From NCBI GenBank assembly GCA_937868555.1, contig CALMNI010000202.1, positions 1 to 21,192 on the forward strand: a stretch of DNA of 21,192 bases, in the 5' to 3' direction. The number at the start of each line of letters is the position of its first letter. Position 1 is the stretch's first letter. This DNA is from an uncultured bacterium. GTDB lineage: Bacteria > Patescibacteriota > Patescibacteriia > Patescibacteriales > Patescibacteriaceae. Below, piece by piece: positions 1 to 7,206 of the stretch. The notes under the pieces were generated by a model, which searched no databases, was not told the DNA's origin, and saw nothing but the letters and a program-made list of their open reading frames with translations. The position numbers were made by a program, and so were the translations under genes.

Positions 1-49
1 ATATCAGGTTAAAAGTTAATTATTTTTAATTATTTTTTAATTTGTTTTT

Positions 50-1327
50 TTATTTTACTAAAGTCATTTTTTTCGTATCTTTGAAATCAGTTGTTTGCAG
101 GGTGTAAAAATACATTCCGCTGGAAAGATTATATCCGTTGAAATCATATGTATATGTTCCTGCATTTTTTATTTCTGCAACTATGGTTACCATTTCCTGT
201 CCTATTAGATTATATACTTTTAAGCTTACAGGACCTGATTTCGGTAAATTGAAAGAAATTTTTGTTTCCGGATTGAAAGGGTTGGGATAATTTTGTGATA
301 ATGAATATTTTTCCGGAATCCCTTGAGCTTGACCGTTTCCTGTATTCGTAACAATATCCTCTACTGAAACAACTGAATTCTTACCGCAACTATATGCCAT
401 GTTTCCGCTGAGTGCAATATTTCTTAAACCTGTGTTTTCATTAACGAATGAAAGGGAGTCATAAACTTTATCCCAGGTCATTCCGCTGTTCGTGGTTTTA
501 TAAATGAGTGAAGTATTTTCTCCATTGCGTAAACCACGTCCGCACATAAAACCGATACTTGCATCAAGGAACTTAATATCATTAAATTGGCCGTGCCCAA
601 CATCCGTAAAAACTACATTTCCTGGATATGGTACGTTATGTGAAACCATGGGATAGTATTCTGTATTCTCATATCCTACTCCGTAAATTCCTTGGGCATT
701 TTTTGCTACTGCGCCAATTGAGTAATACTGAGGAAGTTGAACGCTATTCCAATTAATACCGTCGTTACTTTTTGAGAAATATGAACTATTTGTATAATAT
801 ATTTCATCATTGAGTATCGACAAATGTCCAACAGAATTAAACCATCCTGTTGAAATTTGCGTATTCCATGTTTCTCCGCCGTCGGTGCTACACCAAACTC
901 TACTGTTATCTCCAACAACATAAACCTTTGAACCTTTGAATGCCACTTTATAAGGAATATTATTAAATTCCTCAGGAAGAGTGAGTCTATTCCAACTTAA
1001 ACCACTATTAGAAGTTTTTAAAATTAAACCTCTTATAGTTGCATCCTTCATTTTGTAACCAACTACAAAACCGATATTATTTTCTACAGCTATGTCGAAC
1101 AGGTTTAAAATAGAATCGGAATCTGCATATGATATAATCCATGAAACGCCTTTATCGGTACTTGCATGAATTCCCGAGTTTGCCGTTACGCTTATCTGAT
1201 TTGGGCTAAAAGCACCGATCCCGGTAAGGTTTCCTGCGTTTGGGATAACTATGGTATGAGTTATTTGAGCAGCGTTTGTTATTACTGCGAAGACAAGAAC
1301 TAAAAGTACTGTGAGCGATTTTTTCAT
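50..1327 (-). CDS. Secreted beta-propeller protein with type IX secretion C-terminal sorting domain
   Basis: This gene encodes a 425-residue predicted exported protein. A signal peptide covers about residues 1-20 (MKKSLTVLLVLVFAVITNAA). The body carries five Asp-box-like repeats (STDKGVSW at 56, KTSNSGLSW at 104, STDGGETW at 147, KSNDGINW at 186, KTTNSGMTW at 277), as in BNR/YCF48-type propellers. Residues 342-425 match the Por/T9SS type A sorting domain: SLSQNYPNPFNPETKI, then VYNLIGQEM, then LSSGMYFYTLQT, ending in a basic tail. In Bacteroidota this domain directs export through the type IX system and is then removed. I chose ATG 1327 because AAGGGG lies about 6 bases upstream and the signal peptide begins there; the longer frame to 1396 would start inside the promoter. 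The region is much more AT-rich than rpmA next door, and no other T9SS gene is visible. The substrate of the propeller is unknown. The family call is confident; its presence beside patescibacterial-looking genes is the odd part. Confidence 0.85.
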   Translation of the reverse strand: MKKSLTVLLVLVFAVITNAAQITHTIVIPNAGNLTGIGAFSPNQISVTANSGIHASTDKGVSWIISYADSDSILNLFDIAVENNIGFVVGYKMKDATIRGLILKTSNSGLSWNRLTLPEEFNNIPYKVAFKGSKVYVVGDNSRVWCSTDGGETWNTQISTGWFNSVGHLSILNDEIYYTNSSYFSKSNDGINWNSVQLPQYYSIGAVAKNAQGIYGVGYENTEYYPMVSHNVPYPGNVVFTDVGHGQFNDIKFLDASIGFMCGRGLRNGENTSLIYKTTNSGMTWDKVYDSLSFVNENTGLRNIALSGNMAYSCGKNSVVSVEDIVTNTGNGQAQGIPEKYSLSQNYPNPFNPETKISFNLPKSGPVSLKVYNLIGQEMVTIVAEIKNAGTYTYDFNGYNLSSGMYFYTLQTTDFKDTKKMTLVK

Positions 1328-1393
1328 TTGAATCCCCTTAGGGTTTTTGAATTTTTGTTGCAATTTTTTAAGTAATACCAGAATAGGTATTAT

Positions 1394-1420
1394 CATATTT
1401 TAGCATATTTTACATATTTT
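1394..1420. repeat. Three tandem CATATTTT repeats over the promoter
   Basis: CATATTTT occurs at 1394-1401, 1404-1411 and 1413-1420, with a period of 9-10 bases (AAAATATG on the transcribed side). The copies cover the spacer and the -10 box of the leftward promoter, so they could be operator half-sites or simply AT-rich sequence slippage. Confidence 0.5.
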
Positions 1421-1425
1421 GTCAA
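1397..1425 (-). promoter_or_regulatory. Sigma70-type promoter for the sorting-domain gene
   Basis: On the minus strand TTGACA (1420-1425) is followed by a 17-base spacer and TAAAAT (1397-1402). This is near consensus and would start transcription near 1390, about 60 bases before the chosen ATG. It does not look like the Bacteroidota TTG / TAnnTTTG promoter. Confidence 0.65.
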
Positions 1426-1460
1426 TATATTGCCCATTTACCCCTTATTTTAGGCCTATA

Positions 1461-1489
1461 TTGACAGTTTTAAGGATTTTCGCTAGAAT
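1461..1489 (+). promoter_or_regulatory. Sigma70-type promoter for rpmA
   Basis: TTGACA (1461-1466), a 17-base spacer and TAGAAT (1484-1489) give a near-consensus promoter. The start point would be near 1496, leaving a leader of about 90 bases before rpmA. It diverges from the promoter at 1397-1425, with only 35 bases between the two -35 boxes. Confidence 0.7.
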
Positions 1490-1505
1490 CTAAGAGCCTT
1501 TGAAC

Positions 1506-1558
1506 GGCGTTTAGAGCTTGCGGAGCCAAACGCCCCTCAATTACCGCTTGGGAAGCGG
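1506..1558 (+). promoter_or_regulatory. Two-hairpin leader of rpmA
   Basis: The untranslated leader has a 7-bp perfect stem, GGCGTTT (1506-1512) with AAACGCC (1528-1534), and an inner GCT/AGC pairing. Ten bases later comes a 6-bp stem, CCGCTT (1544-1549) with AAGCGG (1553-1558), closed by a GGG loop. Neither hairpin is followed by a T-run, so they are not terminators. Ribosomal protein leaders often bind a ribosomal protein for feedback control, so that role is possible, but I do not recognise a described leader family. Confidence 0.4.
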
Positions 1559-1586
1559 CAGAATGAACAATTAACTCTTAAATTCT

Positions 1587-1871
1587 ATGGCACACAAAAA
1601 AGCCGGCGGTAGTACAGCCCTGGGCCGCGATAGCCAAAGCAAACGACTCGGCGTTAAGCTCCAACACGGACAAGTCGCCCAACCGGGCTCAATTTTGATT
1701 CGCCAGCGCGGTACCAAATACCAGCCGGGAATCAATGTCCGCAAAGGAAAAGACGATACCCTGTACTCGGCAGCAACTGGACTTGTAAAATTCTCTTCTA
1801 AGAAATTCCTCAAGTTCAACGGTCGCCTCAAGTCTTCGACCGTCGTCAGCATTATTTCCGAAAAGAAATAA
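1587..1871 (+). CDS. rpmA: 50S ribosomal protein L27
   Basis: This 94-residue protein has the L27 signature throughout: the N-terminal MAHKKAGGS tail, [12 protein letters not shown], then [21 protein letters not shown]27 is a large-subunit protein whose N-terminal tail reaches towards the peptidyl transferase centre. The mature-type N-terminus starts directly at MAHKKAGG, without the cleaved extension known from Firmicutes. The length is normal for the family. The ATG has no clear Shine-Dalgarno motif (the preceding bases are AACTCTTAAATTCT). L27 usually follows L21 (rplU) in an operon, but here it is alone behind its own promoter and closed by a strong terminator. It is richer in G+C than its surroundings. 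Confidence 0.97.
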   Translation: MAHKKAGGSTALGRDSQSKRLGVKLQHGQVAQPGSILIRQRGTKYQPGINVRKGKDDTLYSAATGLVKFSSKKFLKFNGRLKSSTVVSIISEKK

Positions 1872-1882
1872 AAATTCTAACG

Positions 1883-1914
1883 ATAACCCCGTCGCTCGCG
1901 AGCGACGGGGTTAT
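1883..1914 (+). terminator. Intrinsic terminator after rpmA
   Basis: A perfect 32-base palindrome begins 11 bases after the rpmA stop. Each 16-base arm reads ATAACCCCGTCGCTCG or its complement, so the stem is very stable. It is followed by the T-rich stretch TTATTTGCTATTTTG. Confidence 0.85.
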
Positions 1915-1943
1915 TTGCTATTTTGAGGATTGCGTGATTAAAT
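1915..1943 (+). promoter_or_regulatory. Possible weak promoter for the 97-residue gene
   Basis: TTGCTA (1915-1920), a 17-base spacer and TTAAAT (1938-1943) preceded by TG (an extended -10) could drive the next gene. The -35 box is poor and overlaps the tail of the terminator. The need for a promoter is clear because a strong terminator separates this gene from rpmA. Confidence 0.3.
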
Positions 1944-1986
1944 AGAATTAATTCACCAACGTTCTAAAAAAATACAAGGAGGCATA

Positions 1987-2280
1987 ATGGCCTGGATATT
2001 AAGTCTCATCGGCGACCCTCGACGTCATCAACAAAATGAAATCAATAAAAATAAGTACGCGACTAAAAAAGAATTTAAAGACTATGTCCGTGATTATTTA
2101 AAAAATGAAAAACATTTCACAGGTAACAAAGAAGAAACACTTACCATGCTGTGCGGCAATAAAAATATAATCCTTGATAGCTTTTTCGGAGCTCAAACCG
2201 ACAAACCTATTCTCGCCGCATCGTATGAAGAAATCTTCGTTGAAGTCGCTGCTGAAATGGCGGCGGAAAAAATTAATTAA
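1987..2280 (+). CDS. Small protein of unknown function (97 residues)
   Basis: I do not recognise this family. It looks real: a full AAGGAGG ribosome site at 1976-1982 lies 4 bases before the ATG, and the frame runs to a terminator at 2304. The protein is hydrophilic and predicted cytosolic. A lysine-rich middle (residues about 21-50) leads into a likely helical acidic C-terminus, EEIFVEVAAEMAAEK. There is no signal peptide, membrane segment or metal-binding cysteine set. It stands alone between two terminators, convergent with the long leftward operon. Its ribosome site is one of the best in the window, which suggests substantial expression. Confidence 0.75.
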   Translation: MAWILSLIGDPRRHQQNEINKNKYATKKEFKDYVRDYLKNEKHFTGNKEETLTMLCGNKNIILDSFFGAQTDKPILAASYEEIFVEVAAEMAAEKIN

Positions 2281-2303
2281 AATAAATTACAATATAAATT
2301 TCG

Positions 2304-2330
2304 AAAGCTGCTTTTGTATAAAGCGGCTTT
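2304..2330. terminator. Terminator between convergent genes
   Basis: AAAGCTGCTTT (2304-2314) and AAAGCGGCTTT (2320-2330) form an 11-bp stem with one G-T pair and a TGTAT loop, followed by TTTATT. It ends the 97-residue gene on the plus strand. It begins one base after the stop of the leftward membrane-protein gene, so it may serve both strands. Confidence 0.8.
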
Positions 2331-2331
2331 T

Positions 2332-4056
2332 TTATTGTCTGCGTAAATCGTATATGAGCATCCCCTCTTTAAACTCAGGATCCTGCTTATACGTTTGATT
2401 AAGAAAAGTTATAGTATGCGTTAATTGATCATGCGAATAGTATTCGGGATGGACAATAATATATCTAATATGCAGTGTGGCGAAATTCTTCTTAGCTTGC
2501 GCTGCTAATGAGGCCGCACTAGCTTCCGGCAAAGGCTTATCGGGAGCGATGAGATAATTAAGTCCCGCAATAGAAGCATAAAATGAATAATACGTATCCG
2601 GCACGCGAGAAATCCAAGCCGATAAAAGTTTTTTGTGATGCGCCGTTTGATAATATTGTGTTTTAGACGGGGACGTGCCATTTCCCAAGGTATAAAAACT
2701 TGTACTAAGGGCGAAGGGTAATTCTAAAATGGTATAGCCCTCGCTATCTTTAGCCAATTCATAATATAATGCTGGAATCTTTGTTGAAGATAGGGGCAAA
2801 GGCAATGGCATTACTTCAAAAATATACAGACTACATACCCCTATGAGGAAAAGGGTGCCTAATAATCGCGATGAACAGCGCTCATAGAGCATCTTAATTC
2901 CAGGAGCAGCCAGTACTATTAAAGCTAGAATTACAAAAATAATAAAGCGCGGAGTAACTAAAATATTATTTATGAGCGGTATATGTGTTGCCAACATATA
3001 CGGCAAAGGAAAGAGCGGACGGGCAACATAAGCTACCGGACCAAGCGTTACCAGTAGAAAAAGCGTCGCATTCAGTAGCCAAACATTCCGCTGTTGACGC
3101 GAAGGCTTCTTAGTTGCAAAAAAACCCAAAAGAGCTAAAGCAAAAAGTGTGTAGCTTATATAGATAACGCTAGCGTGATATCCCACCTGAGCATAATACG
3201 CTTTAAAGCTATTTCCATACACTGCCTGCTGAGTCGAAGGAATAAAGAAAGATCGAATATCAGGCGAATACAAAGCAACTTGCTCGGGACGAGGGACGGG
3301 TAAAGCATTATCACGTAATGTTTTTATTGAAGCAATAACCAAGGGCGATCCTAAAATAAACACCGTCAGCGCCAAAACAATCAAGGCCTCCTTCGCGCGT
3401 ATAAAATCCTTGCGATTATACATCACCTGCCACAAAAGCAGGCAAAGGGCCAGCAATCCCAGCCCGACGGTGTAATAAAATTCATTATAAAGCGACAGAG
3501 CTAATACTAATCCGGCAAGCGCTCCGTAGGGGGAAGAAGCCTCACGCAAGGCCTTAAACAAAAAGAATAAAAACCAAGGAATGAAAAAAATACTTGTATA
3601 TTGGAAATGGCCTAATATTTCTTGGAATATATATGCGTTAAAAGCAAATATCAATCCAGCAACAAAAGCAGCGGCGCGGCTTTGAAACAAATACTCAACA
3701 AGCATATATGTTCCGAAAGCGGCGGCAACAAGACTGAGAAGCAATATGATATTAAAGGCCAACGTTAAGGGCAGAAAAAATTGTAAGAGAGCCGAAAAAG
3801 AACCGGTAACAATTGCCAACGTATGGAACACCAAATTACTTTCAAAGGGAAAGGCAATGGAAGTCGTAAGATATGGATTGTTCAAATGACGCAGAGAGTC
3901 AAAAATGTGCCATTGATTCCACACAAACAAAAAGTTATCCCCTTCCGTACCGGGGATAGCTGTTGTTATATGCGCAGCCAAGGGCCACGTACATAAGACC
4001 GCTACGCAACCATAGAAAAAAAGCGCGCTTAAGCGCGCTTTTGCAGTTTGAGACAT
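2332..4056 (-). CDS. GT-C-like multi-pass membrane protein, probable glycosyltransferase
   Basis: This 574-residue protein has many membrane segments up to about residue 430, then a soluble C-terminal domain (about 433-574, including LHIRYIIVHPEYY). After the first membrane segment (about 9-29) comes IPGTEGDNFLFVWNQWHIFD, whose acidic residues E38 and D40 sit where GT-C enzymes keep their catalytic or metal-binding acid in the first outer loop. GT-C enzymes move a sugar from a polyprenyl-phosphate donor on the outer face of the membrane; that role is inferred. The ATG at 4056 lies inside the end of pyrG (28-base overlap) with no visible ribosome site, and the pyrG terminator hairpin lies within its codons 6-12. 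No later in-frame ATG keeps the first membrane segment, so I keep this start. It is the last gene of the leftward run. Confidence 0.75.
   Translation of the reverse strand: MSQTAKARLSALFFYGCVAVLCTWPLAAHITTAIPGTEGDNFLFVWNQWHIFDSLRHLNNPYLTTSIAFPFESNLVFHTLAIVTGSFSALLQFFLPLTLAFNIILLLSLVAAAFGTYMLVEYLFQSRAAAFVAGLIFAFNAYIFQEILGHFQYTSIFFIPWFLFFLFKALREASSPYGALAGLVLALSLYNEFYYTVGLGLLALCLLLWQVMYNRKDFIRAKEALIVLALTVFILGSPLVIASIKTLRDNALPVPRPEQVALYSPDIRSFFIPSTQQAVYGNSFKAYYAQVGYHASVIYISYTLFALALLGFFATKKPSRQQRNVWLLNATLFLLVTLGPVAYVARPLFPLPYMLATHIPLINNILVTPRFIIFVILALIVLAAPGIKMLYERCSSRLLGTLFLIGVCSLYIFEVMPLPLPLSSTKIPALYYELAKDSEGYTILELPFALSTSFYTLGNGTSPSKTQYYQTAHHKKLLSAWISRVPDTYYSFYASIAGLNYLIAPDKPLPEASAASLAAQAKKNFATLHIRYIIVHPEYYSHDQLTHTITFLNQTYKQDPEFKEGMLIYDLRRQ
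4016..4042 (-). terminator. Intrinsic terminator inside the pyrG / membrane-protein overlap
   Basis: On the minus strand AAAAGCGCGC (4033-4042) and GCGCGCTTTT (4019-4028) form a 10-bp perfect stem around the loop TTAA, which contains most of the pyrG stop codon. Seven T residues (4022-4016) follow the stem. It has the form of a strong terminator, yet it lies downstream of the start codon of the next gene. Confidence 0.75.
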
Positions 4057-5702
4057 ACGGTTACAAATTCGACGAACAAAGGGTGCGGATCGAGCGGACG
4101 CGAAATATATTCCGGGTGGAATTGCGTGCCAATGAAAAATGGATGATTTTTAATTTCTATGGCCTCGACAATGCTATTGTCGGGCGAAGTGCCAGCAATG
4201 ACCAATCCCTTTTCTTCTAGCAAAGCTCTATATTCGGGATTAAATTCATAACGGTGGCGGTGGCGCTCGGAAATAATGCCTTTCTTGCCGGTTTTCTTGG
4301 CATACACCTTAGCTAAATGAGTGCCGGAAACGGTTTTGCAAGGCCAGCCCCCTAAACGAATCGTCCCGCCATATTTTCCTTTGGCTAAATTCTCCTTTTG
4401 CGTTTCCATGACGTTGATAACCGGATAGGGAGTTTTTGGATTTGCTTCAGCACTATGGGCGTCTTTCAAACCGGCAACATGCCGGGCGAATTCAACTACC
4501 GCCATTTGCATACCGTAACACAAGCCGAAATACGGAATGCCCTTTTCCCGGCAATAACGGATCGTTTTAATTTTTCCTTCGCTGCCGCGGCTGCCCCACC
4601 CTTGCGGAACGATAATACCGTCAAACTTTTTCAATAGTCCCGTTCCCTTGGCCTCGATTTCTTCAGCTGATAACCAGTGGATATTAACCCGGCAGCGCGT
4701 TGCCGATGAGGCATGTTTGACTGCTTCGAGCACTGAAATATAAGAATCAGTCATTGTAAAATCACCGGACACAAAGTATTTTCCCACAATGCCAATATCA
4801 ATAGTACGGGAAGTATTCTTCAAGCGATCGATCATTTTTTTCCATTGCCCCAAGTCATTTCGGCGCGGCTTTAAATTGAACTTTTTTAAAATTCGTTCGC
4901 CAAGCTTATCTTTTTCAAAATTGATAGGTACTTCATAGATCGAAGGGCTGTCCGGCGCGGCGATAACGTCATCGACACTGATATTGCAGTTGAGAGCGAT
5001 TTTTTCACGACGGGGCTTGTCTAATGCTTTGGAAGAACGAGCAATGATAAAATCAGGCTGAATGCCGGCGCTGTTAAGGCTGCGAATGGCGTATTGAGTC
5101 GGTTTGGTTTTCATCTCGCTTGAATTTGAAGGAATAGGCAAATAGCTTACCATAACAAAAACAACATCATGACCATACGTCAGTTTCATCATTCTCGCGG
5201 TTTCCAGGAATAATAAATTCTGATACTCGCCAACCGTACCGCCGATTTCAATAATCATTATTTCGGCGTTTGATTTATCGACCGCTGCTTCAATCCTGTC
5301 TTTTACTTCCAAAGGAATATGAGGAACAACCTCGACGCATTTGCCGCCGTAGCCAAGATTTCGTTCGCGCTCAATAACCGCTTGGTAGACGCGGCCAGTT
5401 GTCATGTAATTTTCCCGGTAAATATTTTTATTTAAAAAGCGCTCATAATTCCCAATATCCTGATCGGTCTCGTCGCCATCTTCAGTAACAAATACTTCGC
5501 CATGCTCGATAGGATTCATTGTCCCGGCATCAACGTTTATGTAGGGATCAATCTTTATAGCGCTGACATTAAATCCTTGGCTCGTAAGAATACGGCCTAT
5601 GCTAGCAGCCGCGACACCCTTACCAACGCCAGACATGACTCCGCCGACAACAAAAATAAAACGGCGAGGCTTTGCTGTAGATTTCTTTTTCTGTGCGCTC
5701 AT
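4029..5702 (-). CDS. pyrG: CTP synthase (glutamine-hydrolysing)
   Basis: CTP synthase aminates UTP to CTP using ATP and glutamine in the cytosol. The 557-residue length is normal. The N-terminal synthetase domain (about 13-285) has the P-loop SGVGKG (24-29), KIDPYINVDAGTMNP (50-64), HGEVFVTEDGDETD (67-80) and IEIGGTVGEYQ (151-161). The glutaminase domain (about 300-550) has the nucleophile Cys395 in FGLCYGMQ and the His529/Glu531 pair in QFHPEY. The usual oxyanion-loop sequence PGGFG is PQGWG here (366-370), a noticeable change. The gene starts 9 bases after pilD, without a clear ribosome site, so it is likely part of the same transcript. A terminator hairpin overlaps its stop codon. The link to the glycan genes may be only operon packing, although CTP feeds nucleotide-sugar synthesis. 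Confidence 0.96.
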   Translation of the reverse strand: MSAQKKKSTAKPRRFIFVVGGVMSGVGKGVAAASIGRILTSQGFNVSAIKIDPYINVDAGTMNPIEHGEVFVTEDGDETDQDIGNYERFLNKNIYRENYMTTGRVYQAVIERERNLGYGGKCVEVVPHIPLEVKDRIEAAVDKSNAEIMIIEIGGTVGEYQNLLFLETARMMKLTYGHDVVFVMVSYLPIPSNSSEMKTKPTQYAIRSLNSAGIQPDFIIARSSKALDKPRREKIALNCNISVDDVIAAPDSPSIYEVPINFEKDKLGERILKKFNLKPRRNDLGQWKKMIDRLKNTSRTIDIGIVGKYFVSGDFTMTDSYISVLEAVKHASSATRCRVNIHWLSAEEIEAKGTGLLKKFDGIIVPQGWGSRGSEGKIKTIRYCREKGIPYFGLCYGMQMAVVEFARHVAGLKDAHSAEANPKTPYPVINVMETQKENLAKGKYGGTIRLGGWPCKTVSGTHLAKVYAKKTGKKGIISERHRHRYEFNPEYRALLEEKGLVIAGTSPDNSIVEAIEIKNHPFFIGTQFHPEYISRPLDPHPLFVEFVTVCLKLQKRA

Positions 5703-5711
5703 ACAATTAAA

Positions 5712-6500
5712 CTAATTAAGACCAATAAGATGTAAATACCACCTAACAATAATTTCTCCGTAAAAAAGAGTAATTACGCTGGAAGTAGCCAAAAATGTTC
5801 CGAAAGGAAGTATGGCCGACCAGTGCTTTTTTCCTAAACATATCAAAATAATGCCAACCAGAGCTCCGAGTAGATAAGCAATAAAAATTGCAGGCAAGAT
5901 TAAAGGCCAGCCAAAAGCCGCCCCTAACAATAACCCCATCCATATATCACCTTCCCCTATCCATCGCCCCTTGGAAACAATATATTGTAGTAAGAAAAAA
6001 CCGCTTCCTATTGTAGCAGAAAGCAGCAAAGACTGCCACGGAGCACCGAGAAAGGCATTACACAATAGGACTACAACTGCGGCCGGGATTGTTACTTCAA
6101 AAAAGATAAGATACCAGCGCGCGTCTGTTATAAAAACAACCATTACCGAGGCGATCAACATCCAATCGCGGAGCAGCGTAACCAAGGCCTCAATCCCCCA
6201 TATCTCAAAAGAACCATAAAGCCCGACAATACGGACTACAGCTAAGGCAAAGAGTATGGCCGTCGCTACTTCAACAAGCGGATACTGCCAGCTGATCTTT
6301 TTTTGGCAATGGCGGCAGCGGCCGCGCAAAAGCAAAAAACTGAGCAAGGGGATATTGTCGTACCAGGCAATCATCGCTGAGCACTTTGGACAATATGAAC
6401 GCCCGCCTATACTTTCATTTTTGTATAAACGCCAAGCTAAGCAGTTTAAAAAACTGCCGATTAATAAACCAAAAATTACGCTTAGTATATACAACAACAT
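5712..6500 (-). CDS. pilD: Prepilin peptidase / leader peptidase
   Basis: This 262-residue polytopic membrane protein cuts the leader of type IV prepilins and, in many relatives, methylates the new N-terminus. The order of motifs is GSFLNCLAWRL (15-25), two CxxC pairs (C37/C40 and C62/C65) of the cytosolic zinc-binding loop, the first catalytic aspartate D126 in TDARWYLIFFEVTIP, the second aspartate D185 in GEGDIWMG, and LPFGTFLA (231-238). Family members usually have GxGDxK at the second site; here the lysine position is tryptophan. It follows the DPM1-like glycosyltransferase by one base and precedes pyrG by 9 bases. Its substrate in the window is the pilin at 15013. It sits about 8.5 kb from the rest of the pilus genes, on the far side of the glycan block. 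Confidence 0.93.
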   Translation of the reverse strand: MLLYILSVIFGLLIGSFLNCLAWRLYKNESIGGRSYCPKCSAMIAWYDNIPLLSFLLLRGRCRHCQKKISWQYPLVEVATAILFALAVVRIVGLYGSFEIWGIEALVTLLRDWMLIASVMVVFITDARWYLIFFEVTIPAAVVVLLCNAFLGAPWQSLLLSATIGSGFFLLQYIVSKGRWIGEGDIWMGLLLGAAFGWPLILPAIFIAYLLGALVGIILICLGKKHWSAILPFGTFLATSSVITLFYGEIIVRWYLHLIGLN

Positions 6501-6501
6501 A

Positions 6502-7206
6502 CTACCTAATAAATATAAAACGAATAATCGCTCCTATCGCTGCCAAACCATCGCGCCAGCCAATTTTTTTTCCTTCTTCGTGAGAGCGTCCGTTATAGGA
6601 AATAGGGACTTCAACGATACGCATGCCCCCGCGACTCAAGCGAGCCGTCAATTCCGGCTCAATGGCAAAACGATTGGAAACTAAGCGACCGCGACATAGA
6701 TTAATAGCTTTCCTATGTAATACTTTATAACATGTCTCCATATCGCTCAAACGCAACCCCGTGCATAGATTCGAAATTAAGGTTAAAAAACGATTTGCCA
6801 TTTCCCATACGAGAGGGCCGGTTGAAAAAAATGGCTTGTCTTTAAAACGCGAACCATACACCACGTCTGCTTCTGCAATAAGTATGGGGTTAAGTAGCAC
6901 TTGATAATCTTTTGGATCGTACTCTAAATCAGCGTCCTGGATAATTATTATGTCCCCTTTTGCCTCATCCAAACCGAGACGTATACATGATCCCTTTCCG
7001 CCGTTGTTTTCTTTTAATATAATTTTCAAAAGCGGATCATTATAATTTTTAAGTACTTCCGCCGTCCCATCGGTTGACGCATCGTCAATAATAATTATTT
7101 CGGTAATATACGTTCCTTCCAGGGCACGGCTAGAAACTGCATCAATAACCAACTTAATAGTCGAGACTTCATTATATACGGGGATAATAACACTTACTGG
7201 GATCAT
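6502..7206 (-). CDS. GT2 glycosyltransferase, DPM1-like (polyprenyl-phosphate sugar synthase)
   Basis: This 234-residue GT-A fold enzyme resembles dolichol-phosphate mannose synthase. The motifs in order are SVIIPVYNE (5-13), IIDDASTDGT (39-48), QDADLEYDP with the metal-binding DAD (90-98), DMETCYK (155-161) and SNRFAIEPELTARL (177-190). Such enzymes load a sugar from a nucleotide donor onto a polyprenyl phosphate at the inner membrane face. It lacks the C-terminal membrane helices of some relatives. Its start overlaps the stop of the GT-C-like gene by four bases (ATGA), which implies translational coupling. The pairing fits a donor enzyme plus the membrane transferase that uses the lipid-linked sugar. 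The sugar itself cannot be read from the sequence. Confidence 0.9.
   Translation of the reverse strand: MIPVSVIIPVYNEVSTIKLVIDAVSSRALEGTYITEIIIIDDASTDGTAEVLKNYNDPLLKIILKENNGGKGSCIRLGLDEAKGDIIIIQDADLEYDPKDYQVLLNPILIAEADVVYGSRFKDKPFFSTGPLVWEMANRFLTLISNLCTGLRLSDMETCYKVLHRKAINLCRGRLVSNRFAIEPELTARLSRGGMRIVEVPISYNGRSHEEGKKIGWRDGLAAIGAIIRFIFIR

Noticed and set aside
1..49. Terminator for the sorting-domain gene
   Set aside because: The 49 bases are A+T-rich with T-runs, but I see no G+C stem. The terminator, if any, is outside the window.
1328..1396. Upstream extension of the sorting-domain gene to an ATG at 1396
   Set aside because: That ATG overlaps the -10 box of the best promoter. The added residues MIIPILVLLKKLQ would precede an intact signal peptide, and the ribosome site fits ATG 1327.
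1563..1574. Tiny upstream frame ATG AAC AAT TAA before rpmA, as a regulatory leader peptide
   Set aside because: It has three codons and no ribosome site, so it is expected by chance in AT-rich sequence.
1571..1852. Minus-strand open frame opposite rpmA
   Set aside because: It is a mirror of the G+C-rich rpmA codons, has no family similarity and no ribosome site, and lies wholly within a certain ribosomal protein gene.
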